A DNA stretch of 64,000 bases, from NCBI GenBank assembly GCA_029204225.1, contig CM055106.1:39643827-39707826 (forward strand), written 5' to 3'. A program made the translations under genes and the position numbers. The DNA is from Diphasiastrum complanatum. Its lineage: Eukaryota > Streptophyta > Lycopodiopsida > Lycopodiales > Lycopodiaceae. Shown in pieces: positions 34,691 through 47,050 of this stretch (position 1 is its first letter; every line of letters begins with the position of its first letter). The notes beneath the pieces were generated by a model. It did no database searches. It was not told the DNA's origin and saw nothing but the letters and a program-made list of their open reading frames with translations.

Positions 34691-36647
34691 AAGATGTTTC
34701 ACTCTTCATAAGTGCTTTATACTCAAGATCCATTGCTTGGATCCACTCCTCTTCTTTCCTTGTCTGATCTACACTCGTAGGTTCATCCAAAGAGGTTAGG
34801 AAAGCAACATAATTTCCAGAAACTGCTTGCTTACCCTTTTGATCATATGTGAGCCTTGAAGGCACTTGTCTTTCCCCTGATGTTCTCATTGGCTTTTGAC
34901 TTGATGAAGGTCCATCATCGTCACCACCCAAAGTAGGATGCTTTTCATCAACATCAAGAATGTTAGATCCATCCACACTACCATCAATCATGCTTGAAGA
35001 CATGGAATGTTCCCCTCATCAAAAATGACATCTCTACCAACAATCACTTTGTTAGTAGAAGGAATGTAAACCTTGTAGGCTTTACTCACCTCACTATGTC
35101 CAACAAAAATACCTCTTCTTGAAGATGGATCCTCCTTGGTCCTATCATCAAGAGTAATGTTGACATAGCATGTGCATCCAAAGGTTCTTAGAAAGTTGAC
35201 ACTCGGCCTCCTCTTGAATAGCATCTCAAAAGGTGTCCTTCCATCCAAAATAGCACTCGGCCACCTATTGCACAAGAAATTGGCACACAACAAATCTTGA
35301 TCCCAAAATTGTTTGTCAAGATTAGCACTTAACCTCATAGCTTTAGCACTTTCACATAAAGTCCTATTCTTCCTTTCAGCCACTCCATTTTGTTGTTTGG
35401 TCCTTGATGTTGTATACTCCCTCTTGATCCCATGCTCATCACAAAAGGCCTTGAACTTGGTAGATATGTACTCACCACCATTGTCACTCTAAGAACTTGA
35501 TCTTTGTGGAAAATTGGTTCTCCCTTGCATTCTTGAACTTGATAAAGACAGCATACACTTCATCCTTGCTCTTTAGTAGATAGATCCAACAAAATCTACT
35601 AAAATCGTCAATGAATGTTACATACATCTTAGCTCCACTATTGCTAATTGTAGTAAATCCATGAATATCCGAATGTACAAGTTGAAAAGGCTTTGTAGAT
35701 TTAGATATAGATCTAGTATAAGGTAGTCTATATGACTTAGACAAAGCACAAGACTCACAAACATGTTTGATGCCACTTAAGGAACTTGGAAGACCTATCA
35801 CAATCTTCTTCCTAGCCATTACCTCCAATGACTTGAAGTTGAGGTGTCTCATCCTTTTATGCCAAACCTCTTGAATAGGTATTTGCTTCCTTGCAACACA
35901 TCCAACCTAGTTAGCAATAACACAAGCGTCTAGTTTGAACAGCTTCCCTTGCCTTTTACCTTTTCCAACCAAGACATCCTTCCTTTTGATCATACAAACA
36001 TCTCCATTAAACTCCACCTTGAGGCCTTTACTTAGCATTTGACTCACACTAAGCAAAATCTTGGTAATAGATGGAATAAACAAGACATCCTCCAAATGAA
36101 CATTCCTATTTGTAGAGAGAGAAATAGGAATTGTGCCAATCCCTTTGATTGCACACTCACCATCATTGGCTATGTAGATCACCCTCTTGTCATCTCCATA
36201 TGCCAACAAAGAAGTGAAGTACTCTTTGTGAAAATTCATGTGTGAACTTGCTCCACTATCAATCCACCAAGGATCTAGATCTCCGTCATTAGCAAGCATA
36301 CATGAAGACATCACAAAAGCATCATCATTTGCATCTTGAACATCCAAACCATCCTCATCAAGAGTAAGATTACCTTGCTTGTCTCCTTGATCTCTCTTCT
36401 TCTTGTAGCAATCACTTGCAAAGTGTCGTTTGATGCCACAATAGAAGCTCTTGAGCTTTGATCTATCCTTCTTTTTGCCACTTGAAGAAGGATCCACTTG
36501 ATCTTGCCCTTTAGACCACTTACTTTTGGTTTTGCCCTTGAATTTGCCCTTCATGAACATAACATCCTCTTGAAGTGTTGATGTAGATCCACTTCTTGCT
36601 TGAAGCCTATATCTTTGATCTAGACAATTCATGGTGCAAGTAAGCAA
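34691..36647 (-). pseudogene. Copia gag-protease-integrase fragment (element D)
   Basis: On minus, 36647-35907 holds the gag end with zinc knuckle FYCGIKRHFASDCYK (first Cys position changed), then an intact protease motif IDSGASSHM and LLSVSQMLSKGL. 35852-35484 holds pre-integrase CESCALSKSYRLPYTR, HSDIHG and FIDDFSRFCWIYLL. 35383-34988 has the integrase end (AERKNRTLCESAKAM, GRTPFEMLFKRRP, VGRDVIFDEG). 35003-34705 is the linker to RT (EEEWIQAMDLEYKALM), where it stops. A stop near 35491 and frame breaks disable it. Confidence 0.9.
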
Positions 36648-36659
36648 ACACTTTTATGA

Positions 36660-37340
36660 TGCTCGCTCCTTGTATCGTGATTGTTAGGAGAATATATTCA
36701 TACTTGAACGATACTTGAAAATGTCTTGCAAATTGCACATGCAACGTAGTAAGTATTAGATGTATCTCTTTCTCTCTCTATTTGAACAAGAAACTTTTTG
36801 TTGCATGGAATGAAGATTAATTGTTGGTCTACTTCCAAACAACAAAATTTCACTTGTTGTCGAACTGTAGTAGCTATCTTGTACAAGATAGCTACATGCA
36901 ACTTGATCCTCGACTATTCCTCGACTGTAATAGTACATGAGAAACGTTGCTTGCTCTTGTTGCCTCATTTGCTCACGCGCTTTGTTAATATAAGCTTATA
37001 TTCTTCTTGTAGTACCCGTCATCAACATAAGGCGCAGTCGTTCCAGCTTATTGTTTGGAAATTGTAAATCAAGCCTGTAGGTCTCATGCTAACTCACTCT
37101 CAACTGGTTTGTCATCCTATCCCCAGGCCCCATCTCAATACTGAACATAGTTTCGAGTAAGTCCTTGTGATCGTCTTTTTCAAGACATTTTCTTGAATCG
37201 AGAACTTGGGTTGAGTCTGTATAAAATTCTCCCCAGAGCTTGTAGACGCCGAATTAATTAGTACCTGCACTGCCTTCGTTACCGATCAAATTATGTGCCT
37301 TGTAGAGACCGAGCACCTTAACATGAGGATGACGAACTTC
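36660..37340. other. No gene recognised
   Basis: Non-coding sequence except for the palindrome at 36870-36895. It may include the leader of element D, but no LTR or primer site is visible. Confidence 0.4.
36870..36895. repeat. 26-bp perfect palindrome
   Basis: The arm GTAGCTATCTTGT is followed at once by its exact reverse complement, with no spacer. It lies in AT-rich sequence just upstream of element D with no gene nearby. Function unknown. Confidence 0.75.
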
Positions 37341-38300
37341 ACCGTTCATGATACTCTGAATATTGATCATAATACTTTAAAAACTTTGACTCTGAATATT
37401 CACTGTCAATCATCTATATGTTGATTGTGAATACTTTGAAAATTGTGAGTAGTCAATCATGAAAACCATATTTGTAAACTGCCTTTGTAAGTATTAAATT
37501 GCAAAATTGTGGGTAGTCAATCATGACTTTTGTAGATTGTGAAACTATGGATATTGAATCTTGACATTTTTTATAGTGCAATTGTAAATAATGAATAACG
37601 ACTTTTCTAATTACTCAAATTATGAAATTTAAATCATAAATAATAAATCATGACTTTTCTTGATATCGAATATATTATTATACATTATATCAAATTATGA
37701 ATTTAGTGAATACTGAATCATGATATTTGTGATTATTTTCATGAATATTTATGATTAAATTTATTAATATAGATTGTGACATTGTGAGTATTTAATTGCA
37801 CAATTTTGTCCATTCTTGTGTATTTACTTGTGAAATCGAAAACTACAAGATTTATGATTAATTTCATCAAATCATAAACATAATATTAATTTTCTAAATT
37901 TGTGCAGGTGCATCATGAAATTGTAAATATTACATCATAAAATTTACGATGACTTTCATGAACATTAATCTAAAATATTTATAGTGAGCTATAAAACTAT
38001 AAAAACTTAATATTAAAATTTGTCATTACTTTTGTGAAAACTAATTGCAATATTGTGAATCTACTACTCCCAAAAAAAATCATGTAAAATTTATAATCTA
38101 AAATCATTTATATTATATAGTTAGTAATGAAATTATAGATGATGTTTTTAAGTCACGATTGACATTATTCAAATCACAAAATAGTCAATGTTGAAATCTA
38201 AAATGAAAAAGAAAAACATCTCAATTACTCAACAACAATGTAAAGCTAGAAAATGATGTTTATGCATTGTTACTGATGAACATTTCTCATGTTAAATATT
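37340..38300. repeat. AT-rich degenerate repeats with 'aatcatgact' motif
   Basis: A loose motif of the type ATTGTGAATATTGAATCAT recurs many times at 30-60 bp spacing (for example near 37375, 37430, 37490, 37545, 37600, 37700, 37780). Composition is strongly AT-rich and no coding frame exists. It looks like an old, decayed minisatellite. Confidence 0.5.
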
Positions 38301-39172
38301 TACAAATCTTAAAACACCACATTAATGGCAAGGCCTTTGTGGTATGCCACATCGTTCTTGTTTGACTTGAAATTTGACTATTTTCAAGTTTCAAAATTTA
38401 TAACTTAATATATTGGAATTGAGATTCACAACTTCAAACTTTGCACTTCAGCATAGGCCATATTTGGCCCAAACTTTGAAGTTTGAACAATGGGCTGGGT
38501 TGCAACTTCACAACTTCCAACGTAAAGCTACCTTTTCAAGGTTTCAAAGTTCATAATTCAGTCTTCATATTGTGGTTTGGGCTTCATGCAAGTTAAAATA
38601 ACCTTAAGGGCTAGTGGCCAAGATCCAACTAAATTCAGCCTAGAAGCCTCTAGTCTTGTTTAGTAATGGTTTGCTTGAAATCTATATGAGAAATGTAAAA
38701 AAGACAAATCATTGCTCATAAAAAAGTTTAAAGCTAACCTTATAAAAAACCCACAAAACTATGATAAAATTGATAACAGATTAAAAAAAAACTCTAAAAC
38801 TTAAGATTTAAAACTAAAACCATTTGATTTTGAGCCATATAAAAAACCTATAGATCTAAAATGAAGCGGTAAAAAATGAATTTTAATAATTGGGTTATTT
38901 GTATTTGTCAGTTTTTCATGAGCATTGGACAATCTTATACATTTTTTAATTGGAATTTAATATGAACATTTTAAAAATGAAATTTGCATGAAAGTCCTAT
39001 TTTTTGCAAAATAAAATTTGCAGGGCAAATTCTATTTAAAGACGTCACACAACGGGCATGAACATTGTGAAAGACATCATGAAAATAAAACACGAAGGGC
39101 AACCCGGAACGTCAAATTTCAATAGTGGATCATGGCATGTACTGAAGTAGGGACAATTCTAACAAATGCATG
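38300..39172. other. No gene recognised
   Basis: AT-rich non-coding sequence with several A runs. No motif or frame could be supported. Confidence 0.5.
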
Positions 39173-39590
39173 CAAATGACGACCATGTAAGCATGTTTTA
39201 AAATTTTACATGAAAAGCTTTGTTTTGCATGTAAATATTAAATCAAAGATTTTCTCTTTTGCATGAGGCAACTTCATGCATGAAAATCTTAAACCAAAAA
39301 AATTTCCATTCAACAAATGGCTTTTGCTATTTTACACGAGTTTAAATGAATACCTTGTGAATATTATGCCCATTTTTAAACGGATTAAAAAACAAAAAAT
39401 ATGTGCGTTTTTTCAAATGCAGGTTTTGTACTTTTGTGCTGCCTGTCCATATGGCGTCCGTACGACTGCCATGTGGCGCGTCCATAGTGGTGGGTCAAAG
39501 TCAAGCTGCCTATTATGCTTTGTAATGTACATGTGAAAAAGTTTAAGGTACCCATTATGCAATGGAAGGCACCCGGACACATGCCATTCT
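39173..39590. repeat. 0.4-kb direct repeat, copy 1
   Basis: It matches copy 2 (39681-40090) along its length, including 'gtaagcatgttt', 'tctcttttgcatgaggca', 'aaatggcttttgctatttta', 'cgtacgactgccatgtggc' and 'gtacatgtgaaaaagtttaa'. Many substitutions and small indels separate the copies, so the duplication is old. Confidence 0.8.
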
Positions 39591-39680
39591 GCCTGGTTCG
39601 GCTTTTTTAGGCTTGGTACCTCCGGGCCTCGCCAAAAAAATTCTAGAAATCCTTATGGGGCAAAATGGCCTCTGTCCGCA

Positions 39681-40090
39681 TGCAAATGACTGCCAAGTAA
39701 GCATGTTTTTGAAATATTACATGAAAAGTTCTGTTTTTCATGTAAATATTAAATAAAAGATTCTCTCTTTTGCATGAGGCACCTTCAGTGCATGGAGAAT
39801 ATCTTAAACAACAAAAATTTTCGTTCAGCAAATGGCTTTTGCTATTTTACACGTGTAATGGATATCTTGGGAATCTTATGCCCATTTTTAAACGGTTTAA
39901 AAAACGTAAATATATGCGCAGGTCTTGCACTTTTGTGTTGCCTGTCCGTATGACATCCGTACGACTGCCATGTGGCACGTTCATAGCGGTCGATCAAAGT
40001 CAAATTGCTTATTATGCTTCGTAATGTACATGTGAAAAAGTTTAAGGTATCCATCACGCAATGGAAGGCGCCTGGGCATAAGGCCTGATT
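39681..40090. repeat. 0.4-kb direct repeat, copy 2
   Basis: This partner of copy 1 is shifted by about 506 bp. The ~90-bp spacer contains GC-rich sequence ('cctccgggcctcgcc') absent from the repeats. No LTR-type TG...CA ends were identified, so a segmental tandem duplication is as likely as a mobile element. Confidence 0.8.
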
Positions 40091-41509
40091 AAGCTTTCCA
40101 AAATTTGTTAAGCTACGCACAGGGCATGATATCACTTGACTCCACAATGCGAGTTACATGTTGGATAAATTTAAAGTCCAAGCCTCAAAATTTGCGTCAT
40201 ATTTTCCTCTCGGACGATGGGATATGACGAATCTCAAGAAGCACGGTTACTTATGCCATTCCTCGCTCGAATATCATATGCATTCGTCAGTTTTTGGAAC
40301 CGCAAATCATCTTCCGCCAAACTGTTGTAGCCTGCATCATCGACGCATCTATCTTCTCAGGCTTCGGTACCTAGCGCAGCCGCTGGCATGGACATCTTAA
40401 CAACAGGTATCACTTGGTCACACCACCACACATTTTTCAAAGTATAATTGCCGATCAGCTATAGCAACAACATATGCATTCAATGCCATTGCGGTCTGAT
40501 TACAAACAGTTGCAAAATTGATGTCCTATGCATTGAAGCTTTTAAATCCAAGGTTGCGCATGTTACATGATGAAGTTTCATGCTAATAGCGTAAGCATTT
40601 GTTGTTTTCTGTTGATTCCATTTGATCTGTCGACATTGGAGGATATATGCATAATATATTCCCTACTGGATACTTGAATGCTGCTTTTTGGATCATTTTT
40701 TGGAGAAATACAGGGAATGTAATGTCATGAATTTCGGCCGTTGTGATCTAATCGGGCATATAGACTTTGGACTTGGTAATGTGGTATTTGGTCATTACTT
40801 GGATGAAGTGAAATTGTAATAGCAATTTGAAAGGGTTTTTCCACGCAACCTTACGTGGACATGTTTGTAAAGTTAGTTCTTCGTTCAATCTGAGGTTTTT
40901 GAATTTTGATTGTGGATGAAAATTTGCTGTTGTATAAGAACCTGGTGATGAGGATGGGGCGGACAGGTGGCAGTGTTCAGCGGTTTGCAGTTCCGCTCAG
41001 GCAGTGAGTAGCGGACAAGTATTCCGCGGACCCCCATCGCTCAAAAAATTAATTTTTTTGGTCCCAGTTCCGCTGGTCAACAGCGATGGTAGTCTGTCCG
41101 CAGTCTGGGATGGAAGAAACCAGCTTAGAAAAAAAAACCCCAACAGAACCCTGCAAGACCTTCTGCCTGTGGCAGCCCGTATGTGTGTGGTGAGGCCTGG
41201 CCGCCAGCTGGCAAGAAAGCTCGTAGGTAGCCAGAATTGCTCCACATCATGTGGAGGCAACGTGGCAATGCAAAGCCACTTGGCAAGAAGTAGGTAAGCA
41301 TGGAGAGGGAGGCATACCTCTCCTATGCAAGATTTCATGAGAAGAAGAGGTGGAGGTGGTGGTGCATCTTTCTCTTTGCTTTCTCTTATTTCTCATGGCA
41401 TCCATGGACAATACCATTTGGATTGCGAAAAGCCAGCAAGATTAGACTTGTATCTACCTTCCTTGAGTCTATGTCTCTTACTCATGAGGTTACAACATCT
41501 ATCTCTACC
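40091..41509. other. No gene recognised; probable gypsy leader at the end
   Basis: Short frames at 40158-40400 and 41004-41297 show no known domain. 40960-41110 is GC-richer with repeated 'cagttccgctc/gg' and 'gcggac'. 41300-41509 probably belongs to the leader of the chromovirus that starts at 41510. No 5' LTR copy matching 46383-46845 was found here. Confidence 0.4.
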
Positions 41510-42601
41510 ATGGATTCCGAAGCCTTTTTGCTTGCAATTAGCAATCTACAGCAACAGGTTGTTGACTTGCAATGCAAACACTCTCGGGATCAGCATGATT
41601 TGAAGGAATTGATGCAGTTAAGGCAGCTATTGCATCAACCCTTGTTCACCCTTGAGATTTTTGCCGGGGAAAAGAAGGATAGAACCCCGGAGGTGGTCTT
41701 GCCGTGGATCGATCGATGGAATTCACACTTTTCCATGCACGATTCATCCGATGACAACAAGATCAATCTAGCCGTCATGTACCTGCGATGTAAAGCGTTT
41801 ACGTGGTGGCAAGATTTGACGAGTAAGCTTGAAGTTCCTAAGATTTGGGAAGATTTTTGTAAGGCCTTTAAGGCGGCCTTCCTTCCCATTTTGGATGATT
41901 TTGAGTTTTATCGTCAATATGCAACAATCCATATGGGGAACTGGCCCCTGGATCAGTATTTACAAGAATTTTAAGAGGTTTATTCTTGCTTTGCACCTAG
42001 AATAGACCCTCTTTTAGTAAAGTTGCATTTTATTCTTGGGTTGCCAAGAGACTATCAGCTAGAGGTCAGGAGGAACCAGCCTCTTACCCTCGAGGATGTT
42101 GTTCGCTTTGCCAGGATATACGATGATACTCGTATAGTGGCCAAGCCTGAGTCTAGTATCTTGCCCGACGTAAAGGGTAAGAAGCCTTTCTTTCCAACGA
42201 AATCGAAAGATAAGGCAAAAGACGGGTCTTCGAGTTCTGGTAAATCGAAGAAAAGATCTACCTTAGACCATGAAACCTTTATGAAAGCCAGAAGCGACAA
42301 TCTATGCTTTAATTGCATGGAAGCAGGTCATGTCGTGAAGGAATGTCCGAAGAAAAGGAAGGCTACAAGAGCATCTTTTAAGACGCCAGGTAAGTCTAGC
42401 ATATCTAGTGTTGATCTTTCCTTTGTTGGTAATTCTGTGTGTGAGCATTTTTGTTTCAATACGGAAGTTTTTGGTCCTCATGGCCTCATTCGGATGAAGG
42501 GGGTTGTGGGTGGCCAAGCTGTAACAGTTTTATTTGATGATGGTTCCACACATAATTTTATTAACGTTAATTTGTTGCAGAAGCTAAGGGTGGAAATATA
42601 G
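41510..42601 (+). pseudogene. Gypsy chromovirus gag-protease
   Basis: The frame starts MDSEAFLLAISNLQQQV and runs with one stop (TAA at 41972) to TAG at 42599. Gag core: KAFTWWQDLTSKLEVPKIW, FKAAFLPILDDFEFYRQY, HFILGLPRDYQLEVR. Zinc knuckle CFNCMEAGHVVKEC lies near 42303. The protease motif reads LFDDGSTHNFIN near 42530, where the family usually has DSGATHNF. The last stop lies where Gln is typical. Confidence 0.85.
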
Positions 42602-45600
42602 CAAAGTGACCACCGTTACACAGTGAAGCTGGCAACAGGAGCGGAAAGCCATCTACCGATTCAAATACAAGCCTATAAGGATAAATCAGACTTTCACATT
42701 ATGAATCTAGTAGAGTAAATGTTATACTTGGTAAGGAGTGGTTCTATGAGAGGAACGAGTCTATGAAGAAAAACTATGTAACTCACAGTTTGTCGTTCTT
42801 GCATAACGGCTCACTCACAGAATTGAATGGAAATGTTGATATTTCTTCTCCGTATATGCTTTCTGCTCTAGAAACAGCTAAATGTATGGATGTTGTGGAT
42901 TGTAATTCTTACTAATGTTGGTTGAAAGATTTTACTTATCATGAAGAATGTAATTTGCAATTCTACAATCTCCAAATGAAATTAATGTCTAATAACCTAA
43001 AGCAAGAGAATTCATTAGAAGGTGAAATCTTTAGAAAACTTAGGCAAGAATTTTTAACGATGTGTTTCCTGAGCAGCTTCCTGAGGGTCTTCCCCCCTCA
43101 AGGGGTGTTGACCATTGTATTAAACTAATTCCTGGTAGTTCTCCTATATCATTGTATCCTTATAGGGGGGGCACCTCTGCTCCTTGTTGATAAAAAAGAC
43201 GGAGGTACTTGTCTTTGTGTGGACTTTAAAAAATTAAATAAGTTAATGATTCAAAACCGTTATCCCTTGCCGCGATTGGTATTATAATTGACAGTTAAAT
43301 TCAGCATAGACAAGAGACAATAAACTCGAATCTGAAAATCTAATAATAAAGCCAGTACATATGATGATGGTGCTATCCAATCCGTGCACCCTGAAGAAGG
43401 GCTTCAATGGCGATCTTGAATAGAATCTGGACGATTGATCTACAATAAATAGAATGCTCCAACTGCTGAGGAATGCTTCTCAATGTGGTAGTTATATAGT
43501 GGCGACCACCATCAGAGAGAGCGAATAGCCAAGTGTCAAAAGGGATGCAAAACACCAAAAGTGTGTTTTCGCATAAGGAGTCAGAAGGCCAAATGATGTT
43601 TCTCGGGGGGCTCCACCCCCCGAACCCCTGGACTTTCTGCTATGCAATCCAGCCATCTCATAACCATCATGGTCTCACATTAGACCCCATACTAACAACC
43701 TTCTCAATTATGGCTTCTCCTCATAACAGGGGCCTTACAGATTTGAGCTCACGGTTAACAAGTGACTACTGAACTGAGAGGTGAATGTTCAGTTATGTCT
43801 AACAACTGGATGAACTGGTTGATCGATTACATGGTGCAAATTACTTCCCCAAAATCGATTTGAGATCAGGGTATCATCAGATTCGCATAAAGACTGAGGA
43901 TGTTGAAAAAACCGGGTTTAGAATTAGGTATGGCCATTATGAGTGTCTGGTTTTACCATTTGGCTTGACAAATGCTCCAGCGACTTTCCAGCAGATGATG
44001 AACGATCTTTTTCGTCCATATCTGGGAAAGTTCGTGGTCGTTTACTTAGATGATATTCTCATCTATAGTAAGACTTTGGAGGAGCATGAGGAGCATCTCA
44101 GGACTGTCTTAAAGTTAATCGGATAGGAGAAGCTTTTTGCCAAGGAGTCCAAAGGTGTTTTCTTCCAGAAAAGGTTACTTTATCTCGGACCATGGGTTGG
44201 AAATTGACCCAAAAAAAGTCCGACAGTTTCATGAATGGCCAATTCCTAAAACTATCCGAGTGGTTAAGTCCTTTTTGGGCTTTACGGTGTTTTTTCATAG
44301 ATTTATCTTGCGTTATGCATTAATTGCATTAACCTTGACAAATGTCCTCAAAGGGGCAAAGAGAGAGCACAGTAAGTTCAGTGCTCCGGTTACTTGGACT
44401 GAAGAGTTGAATCAGAGTTTTGAGAACCTCAAATATTGTGTAACTACACCACCTATTTTACACATAGTGGATCCTAACAAGCCGTATGTACTTGAAATGG
44501 ATGCCAGTGACTATGCTATAGTTGCAGTCCTATATCAGGATGGTAGACCGGTTGCTTTTGAAAGCAAGAAGTTAGATCCTGCTCAAAGGTAGTATTCCAC
44601 CTACGACAAGGAACTTTTTGCTGTTATTCATGCCCTGAAAGTGTGGAGACATTATTTCTATGGCTCCCAGTTTACCATAGTTACTGACCATCAAGCGTTA
44701 AAGTATATTAACGATGTGGTCGACCTTAGAGGTCGTAAGTCCAGATGGTCGGAAATGCTCCAAGAACTTCATTATGACATTGAGTACCGGAAGGGTACTT
44801 CTAATAGTGTCGCGGATGCCTTAAGCCGGATTGGAGAGGTTAATCAGTTAAGCTTTTCTGAGATCCAATCTGAGTTATATCTGTCCTTAAGAGATTTGTG
44901 TAAGACCGATAGGTACTTCGGTCGTATTTGGCTAGACATCCTGGCAGGTTCTTCTAGATCTACTGATGAGCTTGGAATGCAGGATTCCAAGATTTCTCCT
45001 CAGGACAAGATATTAAGAGACTATTCCATTAGGAATGGGCTACTTTTCCGGAATGGAAAGGTTTGTGTGCCAGAAAATGATGACATTAGGGTCCAAATCC
45101 TGCATGAATGTCATGACAGCCCGTGTGCAGGGCACCCTGGCTCACAAAGGACACTTGACTTAATAAAAAAGAACTTTTATTGGCCAAGCTTAAAAAGTCA
45201 AGTGGAGATATATATTCACAAGTGTGGACAATGCCAGGTTAATAAAGCTGAAAGACTTAAGGCAGCTGGTTTACTAATGCCCTTGGAAATTCCTGAGAGA
45301 AAGTGGGAAAGTATTTCCATGGACTTTGTGGTTGGGCTACCTCGGACGGGGAAGAAAAATGATGCTATTTGGGCTATAGTTGACAGGTTAACCAAAATGG
45401 CACAACTCATTCCAACCAAGCAAACTGTCAAAGCTTTTGAACTTGCTCAGCTTTTCGTTGAAAAGTTGTTCAGGTTGTTTGGTTTGTTGAATGACATTGT
45501 TAGTGATCGAGATCCTAAGTTCACTGGCAAATTCTGGCAGGTGGTCTTTGAGAAATTAGAGACCACATTAAGTCTAGGGTCTTCAGATCATCCTGAAGCG

Positions 45601-46355
45601 GATGGTTAGACAGAGAGGACGAACCAGTCTATGGAAGACATGCTTCGAGCATATGTTTCCAGAAGACAGTCGGATTGGGAAAGGTACCTTCCAATGATTA
45701 AGTTTGCGTATAACAGCGCAAAGCACTCAGTGACGGGTTTTAGTCCATTTTCTCTGATGTATGGTTTCCAGCCTAGGGCTCCCAGTGGGGCTCAAAAGCC
45801 TAAAGGTTCAAGCAGCAGTAGATTTCCTGCATGATATGCAAGAAATGTTGTTTGTTGCTCGTGATAACGTAAAAACGGCTCAAGATGGAGCCCAGTTTTA
45901 CGCCAATCAAAAGCAACAACCTAGGGTCTATGAGGAGGGGACTTGGGTATATCTTAGAATCCCAAAAGACTAGGGTATTAAAGACTGGAAAATGTCCTAA
46001 GTTATTACCTCGTTATGCTGGGCCTTTCCCTATTGTAAGGAAACTCCATCGGAATGTCTATCAACTGGAGCTTCCTCAAGGTGTCAAACTTTATCCGGTT
46101 TTTCACATTAGTCATTTAAAAGAACGAATTGGTGGAAAAGACGACTTGATTCTTCAGGAGGACCTAGTTCAGCTTGAGGACTTGACATCCTTTGTACCTA
46201 CAAAACCACAGGCCATTGTTGATGTATGTCAACTTGGGCTCATAAATTGGCAGGTAACTGAGTACTTGGTTCATTGGATAGGAAGTTTCGAAGGCGATGA
46301 TACTTGGGAAAAGGAACGTGACATTAGACTGAGATTCCCATATTTTCTTCCTTAG
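42602..46355 (+). pseudogene. Gypsy chromovirus RT-RNase H-integrase-chromodomain
   Basis: After an eroded stretch, RT begins near 43100 ([19 protein letters not shown]), with a deletion of some 30 residues after LYPYR. RT is split by a 525-bp insert (43280-43804), then resumes with [14 protein letters not shown] and an intact [11 protein letters not shown] (44037). RNase H follows (EMDASDYAIVAVLYQDG; TYDKELFAVIHALKVW). Integrase has the HHCC finger (HECHDSPCAGH...CGQCQ, 45109-45250) and core Asp residues in SMDFVVGLP and VSDRDPKFTGKFW. A chromodomain (YLVHWIGSFEGDDTWEKERD, 46198-46355) ends it and normally directs insertion to chromatin marks. TAG stops at 44124, 44590 and 45607 each sit at a usual Gln position. 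Confidence 0.9.
43280..43804 (-). mobile_element. Solo LTR-like insert in the chromovirus RT
   Basis: RT similarity stops at CCGCGATTGG and resumes at ACTGGATGAACTG, so 525 bp are inserted. Flanks ATTGG (43275-43279) and ACTGG (43805-43809) fit a 5-bp target duplication with one change. On minus the insert starts TGTTAGACATAACTG and ends AATTATAATA, near the TG...CA ends of an LTR. No internal coding region is present, as expected after LTR-LTR recombination. Confidence 0.65.
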
Positions 46356-46382
46356 ATAAGAAATTTTTTAAGGAGAAGGGAA

Positions 46383-46845
46383 TGTTAGGGACCCAATTCC
46401 CTTGGGTCTCAACTCCAAACTTGAGACTAGACGATGACTGGGCTTGTCGACTGGACCGGTGACTCGTGAACCTGCATGGTTGCCACATGTCATGTTCTAG
46501 GACGTGCGCATGGCTTGGAGTCTCTCTCCTTGGAGGTATACAAGGGGAGGAGGACTCATTTGCCATCCATTCTATCTACCTAGGAGGAGGTGGATGGAGA
46601 GCGTGTGCACGGCTAGGATGAGTGCTAGCTTGAGGCGGGAGATGGCTAAGAGCCTAGGCAGTGGTATGGGACACTGTCTAGGATGGAGGTCGGATCTTGC
46701 TTGATACGGTCACAGGCCAGGCCCGAAGGGTGGACCCGGATTAGGTCCTATGGCGGGGTGGAACGTGAATCATTCGGTCTCTTGTGGTTAACCGGCACCT
46801 GGAGGTTTGCAGTAAGTGAGAGTCTAACAGAGGGAGGAGAGCAAG
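46383..46845 (+). repeat. 3' LTR of the chromovirus (3' edge uncertain)
   Basis: A polypurine tract AAGGAGAAGGGA directly precedes TGTTAGGGACCCAATTCCC at 46383, just after the chromodomain stop. Sequence to about 46845 is unlike surrounding DNA and ends at the GA microsatellite of a LINE tail. The 5' LTR was not found. Confidence 0.65.
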
Positions 46846-46852
46846 CGAGGGG

Positions 46853-46854
<2 letters not shown>

Positions 46855-46932
<78 letters not shown>

Positions 46933-47050
46933 TATTGATGTCTTTTCCATGCCAAAAGGCATATATAAGAATAATAAATGTACATGTCAAGTATGTGGTA
47001 TTAGTGGGAGCGTATGAAATGTCTCCTAAAACAATAACGAAAGAAAATAA
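46855..47050 (-). mobile_element. LINE 3' end with (CT)n tail, copy 1
   Basis: A 75-bp GA run (46855-46929) precedes GCTTTATTGATGTCTTTTCC. On minus this reads TATATGCCTTTTGGCATGG, then AATAAAGC and a (CT)n tail, which fits a non-LTR element 3' end with an AATAAA signal and a simple-repeat tail. Near-identical sequence recurs at 48436 and, more diverged, at 48745. Confidence 0.6.

Noticed and set aside
40158-40400. 80-aa plus-strand gene
   Set aside because: No motif, no splice or promoter support, and the composition is like the surrounding non-coding DNA.
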